NCBI RefSeq assembly: GCF_964355755.1
Contig: NC_092675.1
Location: forward strand, 5,740,312-5,804,311
DNA: 64,000 bases
Direction: 5' to 3'
Origin: Antedon mediterranea
Lineage: Eukaryota > Echinodermata > Crinoidea > Comatulida > Antedonidae
Positions 21,435-31,836 of this stretch are shown here, in pieces. How positions within the stretch are numbered: position 1 is the stretch's first letter; each line of letters begins with the position of its first letter. The notes below the pieces were generated by a model. It had not been told where the DNA came from. It saw only the letters and a list, made by a program, of their open reading frames with translations, and did no database searches. The translations under genes were made by a program, and so were the position numbers.

Positions 21435-22162
21435 ATGTATGGAACATACATACCTATCGTTGTACTATTCTGCCAGAACAGTTTTGCTGTTAGATTTGCC
21501 TATCAACCAATGAACCATTCAGTAGCAGAAGGAAGAGAAGCATATGTTAATTGTATTCTTAGAGATATCCAAGAAATCATGAAACGTAACTATGACGTCA
21601 TCTGGACCAAAGGTGCTTATGTTATCAGCCAACCAAGTAATGGATTTGATCTGGCACGATTTACTTTTCACAATCGATATGATGATGGAAGACACTTTTT
21701 GAGGATGAGACCAGTCAAGAGAGAAGATGCAGGGGATTACCAATGTTTTTAAAATACAATGGTAGTATCCTTCTTACTTCAAGTATTGGGAAGCTCAATG
21801 TGCGTGAAATACCATCAGATGTATTTCCAATTGTACGCTTTACGAAGTTGGCTTACAACATCGACGACATTATCTTTGTGACTTGTGTATGTGAAAAAAC
21901 AACTCCTGAACCTGATTTAAAGTGGGACACATCATCACAATTTTATTTTTCACATGAAAAATGGCCAATTATATCAAACGATACACACATTTGGATTGAG
22001 GAATCAGAAACAGCATCCGCCCTTATGAATGGCTCTCGATACGTATGTAAATTAAAAGTACCAGATGAAGTTGCTCCAAGATATGCTGAAAGCGAACCAC
22101 TTTACGTCATAAATAAAGATGTCAATAAAACTATTAAGCATGTGACATCACCAGAAAGAAAG
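21435..22162 (+). pseudogene. Ig gene C, 5' part: signal peptide and two Ig domains, frameshifted
   Basis: An acceptor-like ACTTGTTTTCAG ends at 21415 and ATG 21435 starts a signal peptide (ending NSFA). Ig domain 1 follows genes A and B (DVIWTK, REDAGDYQC). At about 21744-21752 the T-run after CAATG is one base shorter than genes A and B require, so the frame stops directly after the second cysteine. The protein continues in the next frame as FLKYNGSILLTSSIGKL through a complete Ig domain 2 (WIEESETASALMNGSRYVCK). After the stalk start (TSPERKH) it runs into an inserted element. The C-terminal half lies beyond the element at 26015-26280. Confidence 0.8.
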
Positions 22163-22299
22163 CATATGATAGTAGGCATGTTAAGGAGCATATTTTAGGC
22201 AAATCCTTCAAATTGTGATAACATTTTGAAACTTTGCACAGTTATTCATTAGGGTGTCAAAAATATGAAATGGAAGGGTTGCACAAAATTTTGTCAGGG

Positions 22300-22915
22300 G
22301 AAAGCCGCCATTTTGGATTTCAAAATGGCGGACCTCAAATTTTCACTTGTCATGTATATCTCTGCTAAAGAGGCACCTAGAGTTCTGATTTACATGCAAA
22401 ATATAATATGGTAGTGGGGTCACCAAACATATTGGTATAATTAACATTTGATTGCATGGCGGCCATGTTGGATTTCAAAATGGCGGACTTCAAATGTTCA
22501 CTTTTCAGGTATATCTCTGCTAAAAAGGCACCTAGAATTCTGATTTTAGGTGCAAATTATAATTATGGTAATGGGGTCACCAAACATATTCGTATAACTA
22601 ACATTTTGATTGCATGGCGGCCATGTTGGATTTCAAAATGGCGGACCCCCAATAACTTTCCAGGTATATCTCTGCTAAAAAGGTACACAGAGTTCTGATT
22701 TTAGGTGCAAATTATATGGTAATGGGTCACCAAATATATTGCTATTTAACTAACACTTTGATTATATGGCGGCCATTTTGAATTTCAAAATGGCAAGCTC
22801 AAAATATTTCAGTACGGTACCTACAGTTATAATTTTAGGTACAAAGTATAATATGGTATTGAGGTCAACAAACATATTGGTATAACGTCTTTGATTGCAT
22901 GGCGGCCCTTTTGAA
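22300..22915 (+). repeat. Left-arm tandem subrepeats of the palindromic element
   Basis: About four copies of a ~165-bp unit carrying GGCGGCCATGTTGGATTTC, AAAATGGCGG, TCTCTGCTAAAAAGGCAC, TCTGATTTTAGGTGCAAATT and GGGGTCACCAAACATATT. The outermost and innermost units are diverged or partial. The inverted counterpart is at 25120-25890, with about five units. Confidence 0.75.
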
Positions 22916-22929
22916 TGTAGCTCAAACCT

Positions 22930-23660
22930 GGTAACCACACAGCTCTGTACATCATAAATCACTCTTTCTGCATTTACAGTGTCCAAGTCCAAGATCACAG
23001 TCGGTGTGTCACAGCGATTTGTGACATCTGAAAGTTCCGGCAATGAACTCCAAACTGGACTAAATTTGTTGCCGTCCTTCCTCCATCCCCAGTTTGCTGG
23101 GTCCTGTTCAACCCTGAATGCATCTAGTAGACAGTTGTACCACTTTCTGGCTTGTAGAAAAGACCGTTTCACATGTTCTCTTAATGCCGCAGATGTTGGG
23201 GGGGGGGGGGATATTTTCAATAGTCTGTAGTAAAAAGATATCGTCTTGCATCATTTACCTTCTTTCTACTGTACATAGTTACAACAAACTGTTCTAGATA
23301 ATCTGTGTCACTAACATCCCCTACAGACAATGACATCGTCTCAAATTCCTTTCCTTGAACAGATGAAGTTGTATCAGAACTGCTAAAGGAATGAAAGAAC
23401 AAGTAAGCGGCTGATGCTTGTGATCCAAGAGAAGTAATCTTGTGTATTGAGATATACTTCAAGTGCTTCCCCACTCCAAACTCGATCCAAAGCTTGTGGA
23501 TGCCAGGTATTCTGTGGAAAGTTGACAATGAAATAACAACATCACTGTCTACAGTCTTGACAAGAATGCGCGGACAAATTTTAGCGGCATGTTAAACATG
23601 AACAAACATACGTTCATCTGCCTCTTCTATGTTACATGGCATCAGCGGTTTTATATTTAC
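22930..23660 (-). pseudogene. Left-arm inverted remnant of the element's gene
   Basis: On the minus strand, from about 23660 to 22930, broken frames give a peptide with STFHRIPGIHKLWIEFGVGK, HLKYISIHKI, LGSQASAAYLFFH, then SAALREHVKRSFLQARKWYN and DPANWGWRKDGNKFSPVW. It ends close to where the other arm encodes its cysteine-rich tail. Frameshifts and a G-run at 23199-23210 break it. It matches part of the right-arm copy and lacks the region encoded in the centre. Confidence 0.65.
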
Positions 23661-23929
23661 AGACTGGTTTGTTACAGCTCTGTATCGCTCTCAGAGACCC
23701 TACAAACATTCCGTGATTTGTGTCAATGTTCTCTACTACTTCAGTTACAATTAATGAAACAACTCTGATTTGTTGTCATCATATCTCGAATATGTGGTCC
23801 AATTGTTGGGCATGTTCCCACTGGCTTTGACGCCCCTCCTTACACCAGAGGTTTGAACGCGTACTAGCGCGTACTAGACTTTAAGCCGTCGTTAAAGTAT
23901 CTATCGAAAACCAAATCTGGTCACGTCAC

Positions 23930-25052
23930 TGATCGAAGTTGATGGTCTATATATGATTGTACGACAAAATGAAGCACCATTAGTTGCTGCCAAGGTGTTA
24001 GATGGACCAGCAATAATCAATATGCTCAGGCCCAATGATTCGAAGACAGTTTAAAGTCTGGTACGCGTTCAAACCGCGTCTCTGGTGTAAGGAGGGTCGT
24101 TAAAGCCAGCAGGAGCTTGCCCAACAATTGGACCACATTTTTTAGATTTGATGACAACAAATCAGAGTTGTTTTCATTTATTGTAACTGAAGTAGTAGAG
24201 AACATTGGCACAAATCACGGAATGTTTGTAGGGTCTTTGGGAGACAGAGCTGTAACAAACCAGTAAATATACAATCGCTGATGCCATGTAACATAGAAGA
24301 GGCAGATGAACGTATGTTTGTTCACGTTAAACTTGCCGCTGAAATTTTCCACGCATTGTCAAGACTGTACACAGTGATGTTGTTGTCAGCTTTCCACAGA
24401 ATACCTGGCATCCACGAGCTTCGGATCGAGTTTGGAGTGGGGAAGCACTTGAAGTACATCCCAATACACGAGATTGCTTCTTCTCTTGGATCACAAGCAT
24501 CAGCCGCTTACTTGTTCTTTCATACCATTAGCGGTTGTGATAGAACTTCATCTGTTTAAGGAAAAGGTAAAGCTACATTTAACGAGACTTTGAAAAAGAT
24601 GCCATGTATGACTCCAGTTTTTGAGAGGATGTCATTGTCTGTAGGGCATGTTAGTGAAACAGACACAGATTATCTAGAACAGTTTGTTGTAACTATGTCT
24701 ACTGCAGAACATTTAATGATGCAAGACGATATCTTTTTACAACAAGAGAAAGACTATTGAAAATATCCCCCAACATCTGCGGCATTAAGAGAACTTGTGA
24801 AACGGAAGCCAGGAAGTGGTACGACTGTCTAGATGCATTCAGGGTTGAACAGGACCCAGCGAACTGGGGATAGAGGAAGGACGGCAACAAATTTAGTCCA
24901 GCTTGGAGTTCATTGCCAGAACTTTCAGATGTCACAAAGGTTTTAATTCGCTGTAGACACACCGACTGTGATCTTGGATGCTGTAAATGCAGAAAGAGTG
25001 ATTTACGATGTACAGAGCTGTGTGGTTGCCAGGGAAAATGTGATCTACAATA
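23930..25052 (+). pseudogene. Remnant of a multicopy invertebrate transposon gene (EEADxR / Cys-rich tail)
   Basis: The + strand reads, with several stops and shifts: IVRQNEAPLVAAKVLDGPAI; VRRVVKASRSLPNNWTTFFR; CNIEEADERMFVHVKLAAEI; FHRIPGIHELRIEFGVGKHL; SQASAAYLFFHTISGCDRTS; then a cysteine-rich tail with CKCRKSDLRCTELCGCQGKC ending at TAA about 25050. I recognise this layout (EEADxR-H, FGxGK, ISGCDxxS, Trp-Gly-Trp, Cys cluster) from uncharacterised proteins present in many copies in cnidarian, mollusc and echinoderm genomes. Their enzyme activity is not established, as far as I know. Part of it is duplicated in inverted orientation in the left arm. Confidence 0.6.
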
Positions 25053-25119
25053 AGTGTCCGTGTTAAATGCATGTAATTATGAACATAAACAAATAGTGTA
25101 AAGCCAGTACGGGTTGAGC

Positions 25120-25890
25120 TACATTCAAAATGGCCGCCATGCAATCAAAGACGTTATACCAATATGTTTGTTGACCTCAATACTATATTATACTTTGTAC
25201 CTAAAATTTTAACTGTAGGTACCGTACTGAAACATTTTGAGTTCGCCATTTTGAAATTCAAAATGGCCGCCATGCAATAAAAATGTCAGTTAAATACCAA
25301 TATGTTTGGTTACCCATTACCATATAATTGGCACCTAAAATCAGAACTCTGTGTACCTTTTTAGCAGAGATACCTGAAAAGTGAAAATTTGAAGTCCGCC
25401 ATTTTGAAATCCAAAATGGCCGCCATGCAATCAAAATGTTAGTTATACCAATATGTTTGGTGACCCCATTAACATATAATTTGCACCTAAAATCAGAACT
25501 CTAGGTGCCTTTTTAGCAGAGATATGCCTGAAAAATGAAAATTTGAAATCCGCCATTTTGAAATCCAACATGGCCGCCATGGAATCAAAATGTTAGTTAT
25601 ACCAGTATGTTTGGTGACCCCACTACCATATAATTTGCACCTAAAATCAGAACTCTAGGTGCCTCTTTAGCAGAGATATACCTAAAAAGTGAAAATTTGA
25701 AGTCCGCCATTTTGAAATCCAAAATGGCCGCCATGCAATTAAAATGTTAGTTATACTAATATGTTTGGTGACCCCATTACCATATAATTTGCACCTAAAT
25801 TCAGAACTCTAGGTGCCTATTTAGCAGAGATATACCTGAAAAGTGAACAATTTGGGTCCGCCATTTTGAAATCCAAAATGGCGGCTTTCC
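25120..25890 (-). repeat. Right-arm tandem subrepeats of the palindromic element
   Basis: About five ~165-bp units, the inverse of those at 22300-22915: CCGCCATTTTGAAATCC, AAAATGGCCGCCATGCAAT, CCAATATGTTTGGTGACCC, TTTGCACCTAAAATCAGAAC. These units are more alike one another than those in the left arm. Confidence 0.75.
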
Positions 25891-26014
25891 CCTGACCAAA
25901 TTTTGTGCAACCTTCCATTTCATATTTTTGACACCCTAATGAATAACTGTGCAAAGTTTCAGAATGTTATCACAATTTGAAGGATTGGGTCACTTAACAG
26001 GCCTACTATGACAT

Positions 26015-26280
26015 GGACATCTAGGCCCCATTTGCTAAAAACAACCAATCTGAAGGCGTCAAACATAACTGATCCTACAAAATCTGTAGAACCAGTAAAT
26101 ATATTATATATTGGCATAGGAATAATTATAATTGTTGGAGCACTCATAATATTTGGTCAAGTATGGTCATACAGAAAAGATCGGGCTTATAAATTTTTAA
26201 AGCAAAATAAGAATAAATTAGATAAAGAACGTTTGATAGACGATAACCAAAACAATTGCCAAGAGGAAGACGTCGTTTAA
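26015..26280 (+). pseudogene. Ig gene C, 3' part: stalk, transmembrane helix and tail
   Basis: Directly after the palindromic element the + strand encodes a stalk (NLKASNITDPTKSVEPVN), a strong transmembrane segment (ILYIGIGIIIIVGALIIFG) and a basic/acidic tail ending CQEEDVV and TAA at 26278-26280. AATAAA follows at 26303. Spacing, domain order and the missing anchor in the 5' half identify it as the displaced C-terminus of gene C. Alone it has no signal peptide. The fusion could only be restored if the 3.85-kb element were spliced or excised, and the frameshift in the 5' half would remain. Confidence 0.75.
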
Positions 26281-26302
26281 AGTAAACCTTAGAAAGATAT
26301 TC

Positions 26303-26308
26303 AATAAA
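26303..26308 (+). terminator. Polyadenylation signal of Ig gene C
   Basis: AATAAA 22 bases after the displaced stop codon, followed by a second overlapping AATAAATA. Confidence 0.5.
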
Positions 26309-26597
26309 TAAATATATATTGAGGCAGTTTTAACTTATTTGATCTTGATTTTTGTCTATATCCTGCCTATGCAGCTCTTTGATTTTAAAAAAATAACGAA
26401 ACAATTGTAGAAAATGCTTAGAGATTATGTAATTGTTGCTTATGTAACATTGAATGAATAAAGGAGGTGGTTAACCACAAAAGATAAAAATAAATTGATG
26501 TAGTTATTAATTATATTTACAATAAATAAATCACCCAGAATACTTTTCGTTCAAATTATTAGAAAAAAGGTAACAATTTAAAATGAATCAAAAGAAA

Positions 26598-27953
26598 CTA
26601 GATTTGAACTCGTCACGGTGACGAGTTATTAGGATATCGTGCAACGCATCGTAACATGCACATGCTATTTATTAGCTGGCTTAGTCTACAGTAGGGTGCA
26701 CCACAACGAACTGTGTCGACAGAGATAAAAATCCGCCATATGATGATGTCATAACATACTTACGGTCTAAATTTCACATGAATTCATATCTACAAAAAAA
26801 TAGGTGTCACCAGCCATTCCGGGGAGCTATAATTGATTGAAAATAATAAGAGAATGTACTTTATATACAAAATGAAACGGTTTAATGTTAGTTCTCATCT
26901 CATTCATATGTTTTATTCCTCTGTTGTTCAATCAATCATTTCTTATAGTACTGTATTATTGTTTGGTTTTCTCATATCAATGTAAACAGTAAAAGTCAAA
27001 TTCAGAGATTAGTAAATAAGGCCAGCAGAGTTATCGGTGTAGAAGTGAAACCTTTAGATGAAATGTTTAATACATTCATACTTCAGAAATTTGACACAAT
27101 TATGCAAGACCCATCACACCCATTACATTCAGACATCATTATAAGTAGATCAGGAAGGGTTAGACTGACACAGAAAAAAATATCCACAAACCGTTTCGGA
27201 TTTTCACCAATGTACATAGCATGCAATTTATTTAACAAAAACTTTTCAAGATAGTCCACTTGTATCATTTGTATTTATTTATATAGTTATCACATCGTAT
27301 TATTTATTCTACTCAGGTACAAAACAAATCTCGAAATTGTTACCAATTTTGACAACAAAGTTATCTTGTATCTTTTATCTTGTAAAATAGGCATATTTTT
27401 ACACAAATTTGCATATAATACCCATTTTAAAGCGCACGATTTAAAAAGTTTGACGTGCACGTGTTTACATTCATAATTCGTCAAAAATGAAAGGAACTTA
27501 TCATAAAAGGTATACAAAACAACAAGTGCAAAACGGTCTGTCTAAGCTGCGTGAGAGGTAAGTACGTAAAAGCGCGTGCGTGACGCGACATTTTGTGAAA
27601 AATGTAAAATGCTTAAAATGTCCTTAAACGTGTAGAAAGTTGAAATTGATTTTGAGCAATTTAAACTTTCAATGCGCGCGTACGCGCGAAAATACAAATG
27701 TTCAAAATGTTGCTGATGATACAGGAAGATGACCCTTGACATGAAGCAAATATGTTTCATTTGAAAAAGGCTGTTAGTTTTGATTTTATAGTGTTGTTAA
27801 ACTGCACAACTACATTTATACGTGCATCTGCTGGTCAAGTTACAAAATAACTGCTTTCGTCCTTTTAGAGATCTGTCACTAATAAAAAATGATCACAAAA
27901 AAAAATATTTTTAACAATAACAATAGGCTAGGCCTAACATAGAGCGATAGCCT
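26598..27953 (-). mobile_element. Helentron-like non-autonomous element, subfamily B, inverted orientation
   Basis: Read on the minus strand it starts at 27953 with AGGCTATCGCTC and a partial palindrome, followed by ATTGTTATTGTT. It ends with CGATATCCT, the stem-loop AACTCGTCACCGTGACGAGTT (21 nt, from 26628 down to 26608), CAAAT and CTAG at 26601-26598. T flanks both ends. The inside follows the copy at 62123-63322 (ACGTGCACGTCAAACTTT, CTGGTGACMCC, ATATGAATTCATG). A LINE fragment on the other strand sits inside. It shows the family also transposes outside the two big arrays. Confidence 0.65.
26850..27256 (+). mobile_element. LINE 3' fragment nested in the subfamily B element
   Basis: The + strand, with one frameshift near 26970, encodes FYSSVVQSIISYSTVLLFGF, then SQIQRLVNKASRVIGVEVKP, then LQKFDTIMQDPSHPLHSDII and RLTQKKISTNRFGFSPMYIA. 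These are the thumb/C-terminal region and closing segment (DPSHPLHS, RxxxxxKTNRFxxSFxPxA-like) of a LINE reverse transcriptase common in aquatic animals. It is 5'-truncated. It interrupts the element at 26598-27953 and so was inserted later. Confidence 0.65.
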
Positions 27954-28139
27954 AGTGAGAAAATTAAAAATGTGTGTTTACACTGTCAATTTACACAAAA
28001 GTACAACTTTCAGCAAGTGTAATAAAAAGAAATCGTACAACTCAATCATAATAGCCACCAAAATTACACCTGATACAGTAGCTCCATTAAAACTGTTACT
28101 TATCTTAGTGTCTATTGTCACTTCATGTTTATCTACTAT

Positions 28140-28530
28140 ATTTTTATCATGTTTGTAGTGGAGTGTCAACAGAGACAGTACAGATTGACAAATATTGATG
28201 TGTGATTAAATGTGTTTATTTTTCAGGAACTGTGACCATAAATGTTCATTTTATGGTATAAGTAATCTTATAACATAAGACATAATCTTAGAGAGCCACT
28301 ATCTAATACCAAGTCATTATTAATTAAATCTGTTGGTCGTCACATATATTTTTTTTCTGTTTGTTTTGTTTTGTTTTAATTAATTTCCACACATTAATGA
28401 TTATTTTACATAAACATAATACATTTAAAATGTGGAATTTACAGCATAATGGGCATGATGTTGATGATAACAATAGTTATCATTAAGAACATCGGAGATA
28501 TTTTACTACTCTACTGTAAAGATATTGCTT
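28140..28530 (+). repeat. Paralogous intergenic block of the Ig cluster, copy 3
   Basis: GGAGTGTCAACAGAGACAGT, TTATTTTTCAGGAACTGTGACC and, further on, GTTGGTCGTCACATATATTTTT and TTTCCACACATTA repeat the order seen at 19856-20412, upstream of gene C. No Ig gene follows: the Helentron-like array begins at 28534. A further family member may have lain to the right. Confidence 0.5.
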
Positions 28531-28533
28531 TTT

Positions 28534-28663
28534 AGTTATCCGCTTGGTATACCAAGCGGATAACTCCTTGTTATTGTATGAGATCAACATTTTTGGTTAT
28601 CCGCAACTTAGTTGCAGGATAACCCTTGTGATTGTAAATATCTTTTTCATCTTCTTTGTTATT
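28534..28663 (+). mobile_element. Two stacked solo 5' ends of Helentron-like elements
   Basis: 28534-28565 is a perfect 32-nt palindrome beginning AGTTATCCGCTTGG. It is followed by TCCTTGTTATTG and, after 61 nt in total, by a second terminal hairpin at 28595-28624 (GGTTATCCGCAAC ... GTTGCAGGATAACC). 69 nt later the hairpin of the full element starts. Neither solo piece has a 3' end; each is only the first 60-70 nt of an element. Confidence 0.7.
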
Positions 28664-30251
28664 AGTTATCCGCTTAGTAGCGGATAACTCCTTGTAATCG
28701 TCCTGTTTCATCATATTTTTTTTTTTTTTCTGTATTATACTTATTTCCTTCCGTCATTTTTGTGCGTCGCGTTTCTCTAAAACGTGTAAACAGAACATAT
28801 CGTAACTTTGTCAACATATCGACATTTACGTGAACTTGTGCACCTCCTATTTTTGAATGACGTCAGAGTTGCGCAACGTGACTTACGCGTGATTTTATGA
28901 ATTTCAATGATTGATCATAGACTGAAAACCAAACATAATTTTGTTTTGACACTTTGTGAAAATTTAAGTCACATCAAGCGCAAACTTTCTATGGATTAAA
29001 AATAGCATCTTTCACAAAAAGTTACGCGCGCACGCACGTTTAAAATTTTAGAGTGCGAAAAATCAACTTCTAATCAACTTTCTATGCGTTTCATGTCATT
29101 TTGAGCATGTCAAAAATTCCCACGCGCGCGAAACTTTTTACGCACGCGGTGCACACGTAGCGTTAAAAACATGCTTTTTTCGCGTGATTTATGTTTTTTC
29201 AGCCTTTTATAGTAATGTTACCAACTTTTAAACAATTTCGACTTAAAATTACGTCATACGAGCACGTCGAATTAAATAATTTGCACGCGTTTCTGATGAA
29301 AAAGTTTAAAAATTCGTCAAAATTATGCCTATTTTTAAACAGTCATAGATTCTAAACTACATGGAGAACTTTTTTTTAATTACATATTCTGGAAGTTGAT
29401 GAGTTGTAGATATCGAATCATGCATTAATATGGCTAACCGGACATTGTGACGTCATCGTATGGCCACGCGAATATAAAATATAGGATTTTTGTCTCTTTC
29501 GTCATAGCTCATCACATTTAATAGAGCGCATCTCCACTTATTCGTAGTCGATTTTCATCCCGATTTTAATATATTCTAGGTCAATCAACTATCTTTTGCA
29601 TGAATTAAAAAATTTTTAATTTTTTTAACGTCATCATGCCTAAAAATTTAAATTACGTTGGTCATTAATTTCATCTTTACAGTAAATTTTAATCTGTTAT
29701 AGCTCGTAAGAATAAAATGAGATAATCACGATTAAAACGTTTTCAGGAAGCTATTGTATTGTAGATACAAAATCATGTAAAAATTGTGCCAATCGAATGT
29801 TGTGACGTCATCATATGGCCAGTTAAATACAAAAAGTCGTATTTTCATCTTTTGCGTTATATTTCATTACATTTAAAAGAACGCGCATCAATATTTCACG
29901 TATTCAAATTTCTACTACACGTTAATATGTTGTTGCTGAGATAATTTCATTCTGAAATTTCTACTTTTGCATTTCATTTTGAAACCGTCAAGATTTTAAA
30001 AATTACAATAAAATACGGGTCCCGTAATTTCACCTATTTTACACTGTTTGTGATATGTATACAGATTGTACCGTGTATACTATGTATATGACACAAAATA
30101 ACAGAATTCAGAAATAACAACATATCATATTCTTCAGTTCAGGTCATAATGCCTTAATATTTTTCTGTGTGCAATATTCTAACGTATGACGTGCACGTGG
30201 CGTTTGTCGAGCGGATAACTAACTCGTCAAAGTGACGAGTTTCATGTCTAG
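28664..30251 (+). mobile_element. Helentron-like non-autonomous element, subfamily A1, copy L1
   Basis: Starts with the hairpin AGTTATCCGC-TTAGTA-GCGGATAACT (28664-28689), then TCCTTGTAATCGTCCTG and a T-run. It ends with GCGGATAACT, AACTCGTCA-AAG-TGACGAGTT, TCATGT and CTAG (30248-30251), followed by T. The ~1.59-kb interior is non-coding, AT-rich with CpG-dense words (ACGCGCGCACGC) and several TGACGTCA palindromes. The 5' start and the 3' subterminal decamer are exact inverted copies. Confidence 0.75.
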
Positions 30252-31770
30252 TTCTTCTTTCTTTCCCGGATTTTTGTCTACAGCATATCCCCTATTGCTT
30301 GTGACTATATCATATATATAACTTTGTCATCATATGGACATTTACCTGAAGTTGTGCACCTCCATATTTTGAATGACGTCAGAGTTGCGCAACATGACTT
30401 ACGCGCGATTGTATGAATTTCTATGATTGATCACAGGATAAAAAATAAAAGTCATTTTGTATTGACACTTGGTAAAAATTTAAGTCATATCAAGGGCAAA
30501 CTTTCTATGGATTAAAAATGGCATGTTTCACAAGAAGTTACGCGCGCACGCGCATTTAAAATTTCAAAATGCGCAAAATTAATTTCTAATCAACTTTCTA
30601 CGCTGATCATGACATTTTGAGCATGTCAAAAATTCCCACGCGCGCAAAAAAAATTACGCGTAAGGTGCGCACGGAGCATGAAAATCATGTGTTTTTCTCT
30701 TGAATTATAATTTTACAGTCTTTCGTAGTCATTTTAAAAAAGATTGACATCATTTCAAATTAAAATGATGTCATACGAACACGTTGATTTAGACCATTTG
30801 CGCGCATTTTAGTTGCAAAAGTGACAAAATATTGTCAAAATTATGCTTATTTTTAATCTATTATAGCTCTTCAGGATCGAAGGTGACCCCCAATTTTTTT
30901 TACTTATTATGTAAGAAGATAAATTGTAGATATGAATTCATGCAGAATTTTTACCTCTCGGATGTTATGACGTCATCGTATGGCCACACGAATGTAAAAT
31001 ATAGGATTTTTGTCTCTTTTGTTATTGCTCATCACATTCAACAGAGCGCATCTCGCTTATACGTATTCAATTTCCTCCGAGATTTTATTATTGTCTCTGT
31101 CAATAAACTATCTTTCGCATGAGTTAAAAATATTTTTATTTTTATGACGTCATCATGTCTAAAAATGTAAATAACGTGGGTCACTTCTTTTCATCTTTAC
31201 AGTAAACTTCAATCTGTTATAACTCGTCAGAATAAAAAGTGACGCGCATGATTAAAACTTATTATAGAAGTTGTTGGATTGTAGATATGAATTAATATAC
31301 AAATTTTGTCTATCTGATGTCCTGACGTTATCATATGGCCAGTTGAATTCAAAAAGTCATATTTTCATTTCTTGCGTAAAATTTCATTGCGTTTAAACGA
31401 GAGCTCATGTCACTTTTACGTGCCCAAAATTCTTCAAATTTGTATTAATGTAATTATTTAGATAATTATCTTCTAAAATAGTTATCTTTATGTCAATTTG
31501 ATGACGTCATCGTGTTAATAATTGGATTTAAAAGATGGGTTTCGTAATTTCGTCTATGCTACACTGTATATAACATATACTACAGTGTATTCTGTAAATA
31601 CTGTAATATGTTGTATGCTACAAAATAGGTACAATTCAGCACTGTAAACGTATTTAAATCATGTAATAGGAAGGCATAATAATTGTCGGCGTTCATATAT
31701 TTTAAACGTATGTGCATGTTGCGTTTGTACGGATAACCCGAACTCGTCAAAGTGACGAGTTCAAATCTAG
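30252..31770 (+). mobile_element. Helentron-like element, subfamily A1, copy L2 (no 5' hairpin)
   Basis: Joined directly to the previous CTAG. It lacks the terminal hairpin and begins with TCTTCTTTCTTTCCC. The interior is colinear with copy L1 (TGACGTCAGAGTTGCGCAAC, then CATCGTATGGCCACACG). It ends CGGATAACCCGAACTCGTCA plus the stem-loop and CTAG at 31767-31770. One solo 5' end (31786-31836, hairpin AGTTATCCGC-ATTCA-GCGGATAACT) follows before the next copy. Confidence 0.7.
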
Positions 31771-31836
31771 TTTTTCTGTATTATTAGTTATCCGCATTCA
31801 GCGGATAACTCCTTGTAATCGTCCTGTTACTTTTTT

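Larger units (their letters stand above)
22163..26014. mobile_element. 3.85-kb palindromic DNA element inserted in Ig gene C
   Basis: The two ends are inverted copies of each other: CATATGATAGTAGGCATGTT at the left matches the complement of CTTAACAGGCCTACTATG at the right, and the similarity continues inward for over 1.5 kb on each side. The arms meet around a ~190-bp unpaired centre (about 23870-24060). Each arm has a block of ~165-bp tandem subrepeats (22300-22915 and 25120-25890) with words such as AATGGCGGCCATGTTGG and AGAGATATACCTGAAAAGTG. Further in come inverted remnants of one gene. I could not define a clean target-site duplication or assign a superfamily. It separates the Ig domains of gene C from its transmembrane segment. 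Confidence 0.8.

Noticed and set aside
23199-23210. Poly-G run as a possible functional motif
   Set aside because: It lies inside the degraded left-arm gene copy and is best explained by slippage or sequencing.
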